Assembly: GCA_963662155.1 (NCBI GenBank)
Contig: OY759265.1
Span: 39,309,548-39,373,547, forward strand
DNA from: Lamellibrachia columna
Taxonomy: Eukaryota > Annelida > Polychaeta > Sabellida > Siboglinidae
Reading direction: 5' to 3'
Length of the DNA: 64,000 nt
Positions 25,437-39,024 of this stretch are shown here, piece by piece. Below the pieces are notes generated by a model. It had not been told where the DNA came from, did no database searches, and saw nothing but the letters and a program-made list of their open reading frames with translations. Position 1 is the stretch's first letter; each line of letters begins with the position of its first letter. A program made the position numbers and the translations under genes.

Positions 25437-25979
25437 GTGAGTCATATCATTGAATGTATATGAATATTCACATATAGTAATACTTAAAACTAATAACTAT
25501 AGCTAATGCTCGCCGAAGGAAATATAGGTTAGACTGACACAATTTGTAATAATTTGTGGATAATTGTAGCTAAGGTACATGGGGAGATCGGGTGCATGGA
25601 TTTGAAGCGCAATGCAAACCCAGGGATGTAGGAATGCAAATGTTTTATAAAATATACATGCAGTGACATAAACAAATATACATATTTATCAACATCCTAA
25701 GTAGGCGCCGGACACACCGATTGTCAGATGATATGGAAAACGGACAACAGGAAGTTGGTTGCCCACACATGTAGTTACAAATTGTGTTGCAATTATTTCC
25801 TGATGGTGTTTTCGGGTAGAGTATATGGCTCGAATGTGACTATTTCTTAAACAAAATTACCTAATATTTATACAACGACATCACAAATAACACATACGAC
25901 TGAAGCGATACAATTTTGTTCGTCCTTCGCCAAGCACAAACGGCCATATTCATCATTATCCAGGGTTGATGTTGTCTTT

Positions 25980-27200
25980 GTTTCTATGTGTTCGCGGGTA
26001 GCTGGTGAGCATAATCCCCGATCTTCCACAAACAGGACACGACACTGCAGATCGCTGGTCCTGGATGGAAGCGCTGATGGTTAGGGAAGTCCTCCCCTAG
26101 CGTTTCTTATCAGCCTTATTGATGCACTGCGTTTAAAAGAAGCAGCACCCTTATTTACCTAGACGTACCATGCTGAGCGAACCTGTGCTTGCTTCTCCAA
26201 AGACTCATCGTCGATGCTGAAGCTCTTGAGATATGCCTTCAGTGCCTCTTTGTATCCTTTGTTCTGGCCTCACCGAGAGTGTATCCCGTGTATTAGCCAC
26301 ATAATGCCCTCTTTTGCAGACGTGTCTGGCATTCTGGTGTGGTCGTAACTGTGATTGACTTATCATGATGTGGATGTGTGACATGATCGGACGAGCACCG
26401 CAGTATCTTGGATTTTGTTCGTACAACTGACCTTTAGCAGTTTCCGCAGACAGCTCATGTGAAAATGGTTGGACATCTAGGCATGTCGTTGACACACCGT
26501 CCACGTTTCGCTCGTTTGAAATGACTTGGTGAAATGAATAACGGTAGTGTAGAGGTCCACGTTCCGTTATTGGCCTTTTTCTTGTAGCCTCTCTTGAGGT
26601 TGCAAACAATGGTGTTTGCAGCCTCATATCAATGGTTTTAATCATTTCCTGAAGCCGCATTGGCTCTCTTTCATGGTATCCTGATCAAGATGCTCCGCAA
26701 GGCGGTTTAGAAGGATTCTGACAAATATATTTCCAGTAAATAAGAAACGGGAGATTCTCCTATGTTTATCACAGGCTTGTCGATTCCCCTTCCGCTTGTA
26801 TATATTATTCTCTGGAGGGGAGGCTTCCTGGTTCCACATGGACTGAAAATGCTCGGTGACCTTTTTCGCTCGGCATTGCCATCCAACCATATGTATTTCA
26901 ACTGGGATTGCGTCATATGCTGAAACTTTGTCATGTTATATAGGATGTTGATGGCTTTTTTGTTCCTGTCAGTATAGGCGATTCATTCACAGCATCATGT
27001 TGATTGCATCCTCATTGATGGATGATGGCATATTGAAAACGTTCTTGCAAAGCTCTACCCATCTCTAAAAAAATTGGGCTTTCTCTTTGAGCAGTGTTGT
27101 TCCATCAACACTAAGGAACGATGATGATCCAGGCACTGGAGCGTCGTGTAACTTTACTATGACGGTTTGGTCGGCATAACACTGTATCTTATCTTATTTA
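25980..27200 (-). mobile_element. Decayed non-LTR reverse transcriptase, third family
   Basis: Minus-strand frames contain W-V-E-L-C-K-N-V-F (near 27060), then R-I-L-L-N-R-L-A-E-H-L-D-Q-D and ESQCGFRK (near 26660), the classical block A/B of an RT that normally reads I-L-L-N-R-L then P-x-x-Q-C-G-F-R. Downstream is a C-x-x-C ... H-x-x-x-H-like segment near 26010-26070 (SCPVCGRSGIMLTSYPRTH), typical of the C-terminal zinc finger of such elements. Stops and shifts throughout. It lies in intron 9 of the receptor gene, opposite in orientation. Confidence 0.65.
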
Positions 27201-27249
27201 TGACAGGTGCCCTGAACTTGGGCTGGCCAATCTGGCAAATATTATTGTA

Positions 27250-27450
27250 TATACCTTCTATAAATATAGAACTGTCATTAAGGTAGGCCCTGGGAAGGCG
27301 ACTTTCTATAAATGTGGATATGTCATTAAGGTAGGATCTATGGAGACGATGTTCTATAAATGTGGACCTGACATTAAGGTACGCCCTGTGAAGGCGATGT
27401 TCTATAAATGCGGACCTGTCATTAAGGTAGGACCTGTGAAGGCGATGTTT
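27250..27450. repeat. Tandem repeat of about 57 bp, four units
   Basis: The phrase 'ttctataaatgtggacctg' followed by 'cattaaggtaggccctgtga' and 'aggcgatg' recurs four times with substitutions. It is open in one plus-strand frame but lies inside an intron, so I treat it as non-coding. Confidence 0.85.
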
Positions 27451-27775
27451 CTCCTCAAGCAGCTCATATATCTCCTCGCTGTTCGCGTCAAACCATTCTT
27501 GAGGTTTCCGTGGGGTGGGGTCAAGAGTATCACAAGCAGTACATCATGTCTCTGTAGATCGCCAGGTCTTCTTCAATGCAACGAACGAGTGTCTGCTTGC
27601 ATACCACACAGTCGTCTGTTCAGCTCCTCGTTGAGAGTTGTCTTATTGCTGTTCTGTTTGAGCGTTTTATTGCTGTTTGATCCATGTAACATTAAGTCGC
27701 TTTGGGACTGCACAAATAAAGTATCACATCTCTCCAATTTACAGGTGCCTTACCTTACTATATTATGTCACACAG

Positions 27776-27944
27776 GTCCGAATATGTTGGCAACGACGGT
27801 CCTACCCGAAAAGACGCTGTCCAATAACGCCGCATCCAATTCAACAGCCGCTGCGCTGGGAACAGGCACGTTGATTGTCGTGCCTGTTGCAATGTTCTTA
27901 CTCGGTGCCTTGGTTGCGACGGGCGTTATGTTAATTGTGTTCAG
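27776..27944 (+). CDS. Receptor gene, exon 10: transmembrane segment
   Basis: The exon enters in phase 1 after CACACAG and leaves in phase 2 at TTCAG/GTAAGT. It encodes a Ser/Thr/Asn-rich juxtamembrane stalk and then a single hydrophobic helix, LIVVPVAMFLLGALVATGVM, followed by L-I-V-F-R. This marks a type I membrane protein. An alternative acceptor at 27743-27744 would add about 10 codons. Confidence 0.75.
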
Positions 27945-28332
27945 GTAAGTCAAATACATGTCGATCTATCCTGATGCATGTTTTTATTAGAAAGTGTTTG
28001 TTGATCTCAATGTACTTATGTTAAAGTTCCGGGGCGCGCAGATTGAGCAGCCAAGTCGACGACATTTCGACGATTGTTCATTTTCGGTACGATAAACGGC
28101 GGCACATGTAAAGAAGTTGGATTACATACTTAGTGATAGTCGCCGGATGGTTAGCTGACAATAATAGATGTTAACAACAACAACAACACCATACTAGCAT
28201 TGATCGTGCACCACATAGACGCCAAAATACCCGTCACGAGAAAAATAAGCGATCCGCACAAGATGAATATGAAGAGCAATGAAGAGCACCATTATGATGA
28301 TACTGAGGTAAATGTTGTGCCGTGTGTTTTAG

Positions 28333-28400
28333 AGTGCGGTCGATCAAGACGAAACCTGACCATAGCGACCAACAGAGAGAACGTTCTGGGAGTGCAGCAG
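28333..28400 (+). CDS. Receptor gene, exon 11: cytoplasmic tail part 1
   Basis: A TGTTTTAG acceptor in phase 2 and a CAG/GTAAAT donor in phase 1 bound a short exon encoding a basic, polar stretch (VRSIKTKPDHSDQQRERSGS). The donor runs straight into a TA/TACA microsatellite. Confidence 0.55.
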
Positions 28401-28404
28401 GTAA

Positions 28405-28409
28405 ATATA

Positions 28410-28454
<45 letters not shown>

Positions 28455-28492
28455 CATACATACATACATACATACATACATACATACATACA

Positions 28493-28522
<30 letters not shown>
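28405..28522. repeat. Compound (TA)n(TACA)n microsatellite
   Basis: About 45 bp of TA followed by about 70 bp of tacatacata, starting within five bases of a receptor donor site. Confidence 0.97.
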
Positions 28523-28524
<2 letters not shown>

Positions 28525-28813
28525 GATATATATATATCCTATTTATAGCTCGATCACTATACTTGTTTGCTGTGTACAAATAATAGGTTAGTTTCACTGC
28601 AATACATTCTGCTACTCGCAGTATGTGCAGTTGACAGTAGCTACTGCAAATGACACACGACTCCTCTGATGGGCACATGGACAATCACATCTTATCCAAT
28701 CGCGGATATAAATATACAATGATGCTTAACCTTACCAGACGAACAGACAACTGGTATCATAATAACTTCCAAAACCAGGATAGAAATATAAACCCATACA
28801 TTACACGAATTAT

Positions 28814-28815
<2 letters not shown>

Positions 28816-28899
<84 letters not shown>
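28816..28899. repeat. (TA)n microsatellite
   Basis: About 84 bp of uninterrupted TA repeat in receptor intron 11. Confidence 0.97.
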
Positions 28900-28904
<5 letters not shown>

Positions 28905-30025
28905 GTTTTTGTTAATTATTAGTCAGAGGCAGGATTTTAGAATAAGTTAGATCCGGACTCCGACAGGGTAGTCAATGAGCGTTAAGAGGGTTGTTTACTA
29001 TTCGAAAATTGAGGTAGCATAGTGAATAGTCAGAAACAGTGGGATTATTGGTTAGAATAAGTATTACTATTACACATATACTATATACACAAACTTCTTA
29101 TAGACATATATTAAGAAACTGTTTTTGTTAACATAGGCAGTATTTTTCCCGGACTCAATTTCAACGAGCGATAATGGGGAGTTTGTTTACAGGTCGTGAA
29201 TTAAACTGGTGTACCAAACTATCGTATACATTGTTAAATATATATTAGATAAAGTGATACATTTACATAAATTACATACATAAGGTAATATCTGACATAG
29301 TTGTAGTAAAAGATTTCGGCAAAAAGGAATTAACAGCAGGATTTTAGCGTAAGTTCGTTTACACTTACTTCTTTGTTTTGTTCACACAGTGTTTTCCGTA
29401 TTCGCTAGGTGGCGGGCTTTTTTTGCTCGTGCGAGCTTAGTAGAAAATACATAGTTAGCAAGTATATTAGCCTAACGTGTTCTTTTGAACACATAAAAAC
29501 AGCCTTATTCAAAGCTAACGTAGCAATCACATTAAGTATACATTTTGTGATGGCGCCGTGCAAACGGCAGGTAACGGGCGATGAGAGAGATGCTAGGGAG
29601 AGCTCACCTCAGTCTAGGAGGAGACTGAGGGGAGGTAAGGTGACAGGTCGTAGGGAGACAGGACGTAGGGAGACAGGACACAAGGAGACGCGACGTAGGG
29701 AGCAGGACGAAAGGAGACGAGAAGGAAAGAAATGGGAGGGAAGACAAATGGATCGAAGGAAAGCGGAGTGGGGGAGACAGTGGCGAAGGAGTCGGGGGTC
29801 AAGGAGACGACAGTTAAGGCGATGGGAGTGAGGGAGACGGGAGGGAGGGTGTCAGGAGGGAAGGAGACGGGAGCGCAAGTTAGCCAGGCGAAGGGAGGGA
29901 AAGGTGACAGGTTGATGAGTGACAGAGAGAGAGCCTGATGACAGTCTGTCACAAAGTGACAAGACTGCAGGCCAGAATGTAATGGAGGGGAATAATTGGA
30001 AGAGCTATTCCGAGGCAGTGAGGGA

Positions 30026-30583
30026 GGGGGTGAGAAAGAGAGCGAGGGTATTTGTGGGGGACTCAATAGTTAGGAAGACAGGCAGAGTCTTGAAGGAGAT
30101 GACGTGATAGTTTGCTTGCCTGGGGCCAAAATAGAGGCGATAACTGAGAGGGTAGAAAACATCGTGGGTTCGGGCAAGGGTGGATCTGTTTTAGTACACG
30201 TAGGGACGAATAACGTAGCGAGGGAGGGTACAACTGCCATAGTTAAGAAATACAGGAATTTGGTCAGAACACTAAAGCAGACGCGGGTTGAGCAGGTAAT
30301 ACTGTCATGGATTTTACCAGTAATAGGAAGGAGGTGTAAGAGATATCGAAATTGCCGGGGGATGGCAATTAACATGCTAGTCGAGAAGCTATGTAGGGAA
30401 GAGGAAATTGGTTTTGTGGAGTTGTGGGGAAGTTTTGTTGGAAGGGCGGATGTGTACATGAAGGACGGGCTTCATCTAAGTGGAAAGGGGGCAGCAGTAT
30501 TTGCGGATGGGCTCTCAGCAGCAGTAGACAGTGGCATGGGTAGCATATCAAATATTTTTGGTAGTAAACACTATTTCAACTAG
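30026..30583 (+). pseudogene. Retrotransposon ORF1 with SGNH hydrolase (esterase) domain, frameshifted
   Basis: The first part (to about 30107) reads VFVGDSIVRKTGRVLKEM, containing the block I G-D-S motif with its nucleophile Ser. After a frame change near 30105 the second part (to 30583) has VLVHVGTNNVAREGT (block III G-x-N), then a W-I-L-P-V segment, an R-x-x-A-I-N-M-L block and DGLHLSGKG (block V D-x-x-H). All SGNH catalytic positions are therefore visible but split over two frames. Esterase domains of this type occur in ORF1 of CR1-clade LINEs. Confidence 0.75.
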
Positions 30584-32590
30584 AAGCGTAGGAGGGTTAT
30601 TTAGAGATGCCTCAAGCAGGACAAGATGCCATTAGTACAGATAAACCAATAACAGAATGTCCGAAAAACATGTCTGAAGCAGGTTATAAATGTGTTTGTT
30701 TAAATGCTAGGAGTATAGTAAATAAGGAAATTGAATTAAACATTATGTTAGAAGATATTGACCCTCACATAATTGGTATAACCGAATCATGGGCCAACAT
30801 AGACATTTCAGATGCTGAATTAGGATTGACAGGATACGTAATGTTTAGGAGAGATCGAATAGGAAGAAGGGGAGGGGGAGTTATTTTATATGTTAAAGAA
30901 TCTATTCAGGCATATTAAATAACATTAGAAAGGGAAGCCGATTGCGATGAAGCTGTTTGGTGCAAAATAGTCTCAGGAAATAAACAATTAACAACTGGAT
31001 TAGTTTACCGATGTCCAAACAAAAACGAAGATGATAACACAAAAACACAAAATGATATAAAGGAAGTTAGTAAAGGGGAATGTATCATAATGGGAGATTT
31101 TAACCATGGACATATACAATGGAAATCTCTAGAGAGTACAGGGGGTGAGGACCAACAATTTCTATTTTTAACTAAGGAGAGCTTCCTTACTCAGCACTTG
31201 CTAGAACCAACCGGGGAGAAAATGTATTAGATAGAGTTTTATCATCACAAAAAGAATTAGTGGACAATGTAAAAATACTTGAACCATTGGGTAACAGTGA
31301 CCACAATCAAATACATTTTGACATCAATGTAAAATCAGAAAGTAAAAATAAAAAACGTATAGGAGAAACTTCCACAAAAGGTAACTATAATGATATGAGA
31401 AAATACTTAGCAAAGCTAGATTGGAATAACATGCTGATGAATAAGACCCCAATTGAATGTTGGAATATTCTAAAATATGAAATTGAGAGTATCATCGATA
31501 AATTTGTTCCCTTGAAAAAACAAGGGAAACGATATAGAAAGAAACACTTCTCAAAAGAAGATATTAGAAAAATAGTGTTTAAGCAAACTATGTGGAGGGT
31601 TTATAGGCGTACCAGAAAGGATGAAGACTATGCAAATTACAAAGAGACACTTAACCTAGCTACAACTGAAATTAGAAAATATAAAAGAACCTTTGAAAAA
31701 AAATTGACAGGTAATATAAAAAATGACAGCAAGAATTTCTATGCTTATGTAAGAGTAAACAGAAAGTTCCAGACAAGGTCGGATCACTGGAAAACAACAG
31801 GGGAAACATAATTTCACACCAGTTTCAAATGGCAGAGGTCCTGCATGAGTATTTCAGATCAGTTTTTACCACAGAAGATATCAGCTCACTTCCAGTTCCA
31901 TTTACTAAATTTGATGGCAATACATCAGAACATTTAGGGCAGTTATTTGTAAATCCTGAAATGATAGCAAAGAAAATTAAGAAGATGAAAGATAATAAAT
32001 CACCTGTAGTTGATGGGATACCACCAAAACTGCTTAAGGAAATTGTTGTGCAAATTAGTACACCACTTGCAAAATTGTTTAATTTGTCACTACAAGAAGG
32101 AATAGTTCCTTCAGAATGGAAAGAGGCAAACATTACGCCATAATTTAAGAAGGGATCGAGGAACAAGCCGGACAATTACAGACCAGTGAGTTTAACATCA
32201 GTTGTATGTAAATTACTCGAAACATTAATTAGAGACCACATGGTGGAATTCCTTGTAAAACATAAATTAATAAATACATATCAACATGGGTTCCTAAAAG
32301 CAAAGTCATGTCTATCTAATCTCTTATGTTTTTTGAAGAAATTACAAAGTGGGTAGATGACGGGTCACCAGTGGATGTTGTCTACTTAGATTTTCAGAAA
32401 GCTTTCGATAAAGTGCCACATCAAAGATTGTTACTTAAACTAAAAGCCCATGGCATAGGTAATGATGTAATCAACTGTATAGAAAAGTGGCTGACACACA
32501 GTAAACAGAGAGTAATAGTAAATGGTGAAATTTCAAACTGGAAATCTGTTTTGAGTGGGGTACCACAGGGATCAGTATTAGGCCCTATAC

Positions 32591-32698
<108 letters not shown>

Positions 32699-34004
32699 GA
32701 TTTGGAAGATGACATATCTAGCAAAGTATTCAAATTTGCAGATGACACAAAAGTATTCGGAAAAGTTTCTAATGATACAGATAAACAAAGTTTACAGGGT
32801 GATCTAGATAAATTAGTTAAATGGTCAGAAAAATTACAATTCAATTCAATTTTGGTAAAGCAATGTAAATGTATACACATAGGACATGGAAACATGGACG
32901 AAGAATATAAAATGGGGGATGCTGTACTAGGTAGAACCACAAAAGAAAAGGACTTAGGAGTAACATTTAGTGCTGACATTAAAATTTCAGAGCAATGTGG
33001 TACAGCTGCTTCGAAAAGAAATAAAATTCTTGGGCTAATTAGGAGAAATATCATGTATAAGGAGAAACAGCTAATTGTACCCCTGTACAAAGCAATAGTT
33101 ATACCACGTTTGTAATAGTGTTTTCAAGCATGGAGACCATATCGTAAAAAGGACATAGACAAGCTAGAAAAAATACAACGAAGAGCAACTAAAATGATTC
33201 CAGATTTGAGAGACCTTAGTTACGAAAGTCGCTTATTATAATGTGATTTGACAGCACTAGAGACCAGGAGACTAAGAGGACAACAAATAGAAGTGTTTAA
33301 AATAGTGAATGGTTATGAGAATGTTGACAGGAATATGTTCTTCAAACTTAAAGAAGGCAGTAGAACCAGTAGGACATAAAGCAGCATTAGTTAAGGAGCA
33401 GTGTAGGTTGGACATGAGAAAGTACTCTTTCTCACAAAGGGTGATAAATGAATGGAACAAACTGCCAAATGATTGTGTTAATGCTAGTAGAGTGAATATA
33501 TTTAAAAATAGAATTGACAGATATTTGTTAAAGGCGGGCTACACATAGATGAGAACATTGTTGGACTCTTGATAAGCCAATGGCTTCCTTGTCCATTTGC
33601 CGTCAGGAACTTGTTGTTTGGGATGGCAACTTTGTTAAACCTTGTTAAACGAACACCAAGTCAACATCGACTTCAGGATGTCTAACATTGACACCCAACT
33701 CAAACGTTGAAATCACCGACGAGAAAGAGCCTTTCCTTTGGTAATATGCGCTCAGTGGTATTAAACAGTGTGTCGCGCAATCGATCTCCGTCTGCTATGC
33801 AATACACGTTTCAGCACTTGACAGATAGAATGAAACAATGCATTCAGATCTTAAAATTCGAGCCACCCTTTTCTGTGTTGACAGGTTTGTAAGTGCAACA
33901 TATGCTCACATACCATTCCCGTCCTCGTGAGGGATTCGGAGGAATTTTGTTTAACTGTAAAATGTTTCAGAAATTATCCCATAAATCTTCGGCTGATTGT
34001 GTGT

Positions 34005-34166
<162 letters not shown>

Positions 34167-34227
34167 TGACGTATTATTCAAGCCAAATTTGAACAATGCA
34201 TTTATGTGTTGTTAATTTGTGTTCCAG

Positions 34228-34287
34228 ATGTCATAATTGATGAGCAAGGTTACGTCGTACCACCGAGACTCTCACGCCAAAACGAAG
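34228..34287 (+). CDS. Receptor gene, exon 12: cytoplasmic tail part 2
   Basis: A GTTCCAG acceptor and a GAAG/GTACTA donor, phase 1-1, bound a 60-bp exon. It encodes DVIIDEQGYVVPPRLSRQNE. The G-Y-V-V-P segment is a Y-x-x-P motif, the kind bound by Crk-type SH2 domains once phosphorylated. Known family behaviour plus inference; phosphorylation is not shown. Confidence 0.6.
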
Positions 34288-34450
34288 GTACTATTATATG
34301 TGATGCAGTGTTTACTAAATATACTGTATGTTAAACATTTTAGTGCGTAATCACTACAACGCATGCGCACCGCAATTATTACATTGTTAATCGAAGAAGA
34401 ACACACACACGTATACGAATCACCCTTGTGTTCTCTACTCTGTTTTTCAG

Positions 34451-34548
34451 ACGCCATCGAGAACGAGGGTGACTACGTTCATCCACCGACAGTTGCTGGC
34501 CAACAGGAACAGGCCAACGTGTATGACGTCATCAACCCTACCGCATAG
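34451..34548 (+). CDS. Receptor gene, exon 13: C-terminal tail and stop
   Basis: A TTTTTCAG acceptor, entered in phase 1, leads to NEGDYVHPPTVAGQQEQANV, then YDVINPTA and a TAG stop at 34546-34548. A second Y-x-x-P (Y-V-H-P) and a Y-D-V-I motif give a short tyrosine signalling tail. In related mollusc receptor phosphatases the equivalent tail is, as far as I recall, followed by tandem phosphatase domains. Here the frame stops, and phosphatase exons appear only from 58347. The stop may be the true end of a short receptor, or a mutated splice donor. Confidence 0.6.
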
Positions 34549-37500
34549 GACAACGACCGGGATGACCAACACTGTTTAAACAATCGAGTGAAAGGGCGTA
34601 TTTAGTTATCAGACAATTTCAACATGTTTAGATTAGTATTAGCCCGAATTCCAACATAAATTTTGTTTTACTAACAAACATGCATTGCGCATGTAACATT
34701 GTGTTATATAGAGGGTGTCCAACACTTCGGAAACAAACTTAACATGTCGGCTACTTAGTTGATGCAGCTACACAAACGTATCTACACAAACGTATCTTCG
34801 ATATGTTCATTCGTGATGTATACGTTACACGAGAGCCAGTTTGTCAGTAAGGTTAATTGAAGTGCATCCCGTGTGAAATAACACATGGCACATGATTTTA
34901 TAGAAAATATCATGTTAGTTAATTAATACGCTTAGTATTAATTATTAATTAGTGTAGTTTATGCATTTGTTAACAATTTCTAAGTAGCTGCACACGTGTG
35001 CGCGCATAAAACCACGCTTACACAAACTGATTTTAGTACCGTATTGTAAATGTTGCACATTATTTTCTGCAGGAAATGAACCTTGTAAACGTTGGGTAAT
35101 AATTATTCGCAACGTATTTTCGACTATGTAGTAGGGTTTTGAGCGCGTTAATAATAATATTTAGCACTCACTAACTGGATTAAAATTATATAAAATTAAA
35201 TCGAAAATACAGCCTCCAAAAATATATTTGCAAGCCGTAATTTATTTTACTGATATTACTTTAAATGTAAACAAAATAAAATCATGATCATCAAAATAAC
35301 CAAGAGTATTAGCCATACGACGCCGCCCCGCGTTGGCCCGGCTGCTTCGCAAATGAATCATTTCGCTGAAAACCCATGTATAGGGTTGTAGTCGTCGGTG
35401 GTGCTTTTGGCAAGACTTCCTGCGGCTGTTCATTACTGTGAGTCTGAGCGGCAGTTCATCTTGGATGCCGAGGAATAAACAGATTATGACTTGCCAGTCA
35501 TTTTTATTTTTCAAGATGGCTTCCACGATATAGTGATAAAAAGCAGATATATTTGTATTATTGTCTATAGGTATATTGTCTACATGAAGAACACCACTGA
35601 TAATGTGGGTTTAACGAACAATATGTTATATGTGGGGTCTTGAAGAAGAGATATGACAAAATGAGAAAATAGTGGCGGCCATCTTAAAATCTAAGATGGC
35701 GCTATAAAGTTATTGTATTTTGTCATAATCAAATTCCATGTTTCCATATATAGCCTAGCCACCAAAAACCAATATTCTAAATGGCATAGACACCCATATA
35801 TAAGCTGTAGAGTCCAGGATATGGTGATTTGGAGGCCATTTTTTATTTCAAGATGGCTATCAAGATAACGTGATAAAAAATGCCACAGATGCATTTCTGT
35901 TACAGGATTATATTAGCTACATAAAACGTACTTTAACTTTTTACCAAGCATAGTAAAACATAATGCTAAGTGACATAGTTCGCCGACTAATTAGTAGTTT
36001 TTTTCTACGGAAGTAAAACATCTTTTGGATTTCTAAAAAGAAATGTTTCAACATGTTAAATACTGTTTCAATTTCTCATTTTCTCAACGGTTTTTTCAGA
36101 CAAAGGGCACATCTACTATATTACTGGTCTATCTCAAGTTTCACATGTGAAAGAGTACATTATCATTTTGTTGAAGTCAATGCAAGATTAGTTATTAGTT
36201 TCTTATGTACAATTGTTTACTCTAATTCCGTTTAGAGCATGACTTGTGGCACTTGCTAATGCTTCCTGTGCCTTTCGTTACGTTGTTCGTACTGGAAGTT
36301 GGCATACGTGTCACACTGACACATGTAGGCGAGAACCACCTCGTTGCGATGTATGGTACGGTTATTACTTTGGTTTGCTTTTATGCTTACGCTAGCTCTG
36401 TATAATGTAACATGTCTACGTGAGCCTATCATCTGGCAGCTTTACTACAAACAACTTGGTTGGCGCTAATAGTGCACTTTTGGATTGTGCGGCGGCAAAA
36501 GCGGTTGTCTAAACATTTTCTGTGGCAGTTTTTAACTGAGATCGCTGAGCCATGTGCTCGACGTAAACTATTTTTACAGACAGCAGCAACGATGCATGAT
36601 TACGCGGCCCTTTACTAGAAGCACGTCGTACGAACATCACCATGGATCTGGCGGAAAACGAACCCGAATAAAGGTTGCCGAGTTGGTCGGTCGCGCAGAA
36701 GATTACATAAAAGACAGTTGACCTCCTCATAAAAGAGAGGTTCAAATCCGTGGAGGCGTTGACGTTGCTCAACGCAGCAGATCTATAACAAACGAAGATC
36801 CCTCGTGGCCAGCAGAAACTTCATCTGAAGGCGCTGCTGCCGTTACAGCCGAGGACAGATGGGAACGACGATGGCGACAGCAGACAACATGGCCGCCGCC
36901 GCCACGTGCGAGGAATCTACTCGACGACCCACACTTCCCAGCGAGCAGGACGAGCTGGCGCGGCAGCCACGACAGTAGGTCAACACTCCGGACGATTTAT
37001 CCACGCGTCTGATGACCGAATTCTTGCGTTCGAAACAGACGGGACATTCGGATAGAGTGTTGATGCGCCAGCTCATGCGCGAGTACGTAATTCGACATTT
37101 AACAACCTGCATAAAATACTATAGATTTTTCATATATGTGGTGCAATTAACTGCATTCTAAGTACACTACGTTGTGGATGGCGGTCTTCTGGCTCAACCG
37201 ACAGAACCATTGTCGTGAAAATCCGCAACAAACAATAAGTATAGACAATTAATAAATTTTGTGTGGCTGATGTTTCCCACCGTTTCTATGTAAACAAACT
37301 AGCCATATTATTTAAACAAAGGCTCACTGACACTGTAATTTCCGGCGCGGAGTTTGTTTACCGTCTACCTCCAAATATTGTAGCTCAGGCAGGACTGACC
37401 AATAAATAAGCGCGCATAAAACTTTTTCACACAGGACGTCTTAAAAACCTAGAGTTGCCCTGGGTGAAAAATCTTTGCTAGCGCACACCATAACGACGTC

Positions 37501-37612
37501 CGGTTTGCACTGACTCAGTCTAGGTCTTGCCTGGCCATTGGACTTGGTAATCCTGAAATCCTTGGGAGTTCACATGAACTTTGATTTATGTATGTTATAG
37601 TCTAGTGCGGAA
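34549..37612. other. Gene-poor stretch with short repeats
   Basis: No gene supported. Two related segments, 'ttttatttttcaagatggct' near 35500 and 'ttttatttcaagatggctat' near 35843, point to a small diverged repeat. A perfect 9-bp inverted repeat (gccatctta/taagatggc) lies at 35678-35700. Around 35300-35470 is the second copy of the repeat seen at 3090-3320. The GC-richer part at 36500-37110 has no recognised coding pattern. Confidence 0.4.
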
Positions 37613-38760
37613 ATGTCACCAGCAGAAGGAAGTAGTGGTGGACAGTCACATAAGAAAATGGTAAATAAATGTGGGTCATGCAAGAAACAAGTGACAACAA
37701 CTGACAAGGGACTGAAGTACGAATTATGTGGGGTATGGTTACATTTCCATATATGGTGTGAAAATATAACAAGTGATGCATACGATTTTATACATAATCA
37801 CGGAGAACAGTTACACTGGTTTTGTAAAGCTTGTACCTCGAGAGCTATTGAGGTGCTTAAACTGGTACAGGGGTTGACGGACCAACACAATACATTAGAG
37901 ACTAAAATAGACGAACTGATTACTAAGTAAAGGAAATAGCTGAAATCAGGGGCACACATAAAGAAAAGGTCTGCAGAGTTGTGAGGGAGGAGTTTAATTA
38001 TATCAGAGAAAAAGAAGCCCAGAGCGCAAATGTTCTCTTCAGAAATATTGACGAAATATACTGTGATGAGGATAATGGTTGGAAAGTTCTTGTGGAGTAT
38101 TTAGTGCACAACGTTTTGGAACATACATAGGTAGAACTAGTTTCAGTAACTAGAGTTCCGGAAATGAAAACGGAGAATACGAACATATTGTTGGCTGTAA
38201 CCCTGGGGAATAGTAACATGAAAATGAAAATGCTAAGAGTGGCAAAGAATTTGAGAGGTAAGGATGAATGAGAACATCTGCTCATCAGTGCTGCTGAGAC
38301 GAAAAGAGATCGAATTAAAAAAACATAATCAACTGAGGAAAGAAGAAGAAGGGAAGACGGGGGGGGGGGGGTTGAAAAAAACGTATTCATCCATCGAGGC
38401 CACATTGTAGAGTCAGACGAGTACAAGATGCAAGGCAAATAAGCGAAACAAGGAATGGACAAGATAGAAATGTCAGACCACAGGAAGAACAACCAAAAAT
38501 ATTTCTCCACCTTGAGGGGCAACCAGTCAGCATCAGCAGCATGCAAAAGTAAAAGTGACATCCTGTCGGAAATGGTACTTCCAAGCCGGGGAAGTCAGTT
38601 AACAGTGGCAACCACCAGGAGGGGCAGTCACTCCTCAAAGTCATCAAAGAAGTAAGGATGGAGACAAGAGAGGGAAGCACCAGCACTAATATGTACATAA
38701 ACACTAACAACAATAATCGGCACAAAATATGTGGGGGGGGGATAAAGAAGGAAAGGAAGA
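37613..38760 (+). mobile_element. LINE ORF1 remnant with PHD-like zinc finger
   Basis: A frame from 37613 (105 codons) encodes CGSCKKQVTTTDKGLKYELC, then a W-L-H-F segment and HWFCKACTSRA. This C4HC3-like finger is common in ORF1 of invertebrate Jockey/CR1-type LINEs and is related to 15376-15600. It continues as a coiled-coil-like region and an RRM-like region (LFRNIDEIYCDE) across stops to about 38700. The start of ORF2 follows at about 38799. Confidence 0.7.
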
Positions 38761-38798
38761 ACAGGTCATATTACTGTAAATAAAGTCAAAATCATACA

Positions 38799-39024
<226 letters not shown>

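Noticed and set aside
27340..27948. 202-codon ORF including the transmembrane segment as a single gene
   Set aside because: Its first two-thirds are intronic tandem repeats. Splice signals and phase support only 27776-27944 as coding.
36509..37112. Minus-strand ORFs in a GC-richer patch
   Set aside because: No recognised domain, and the two frames do not continue each other. Insufficient support.
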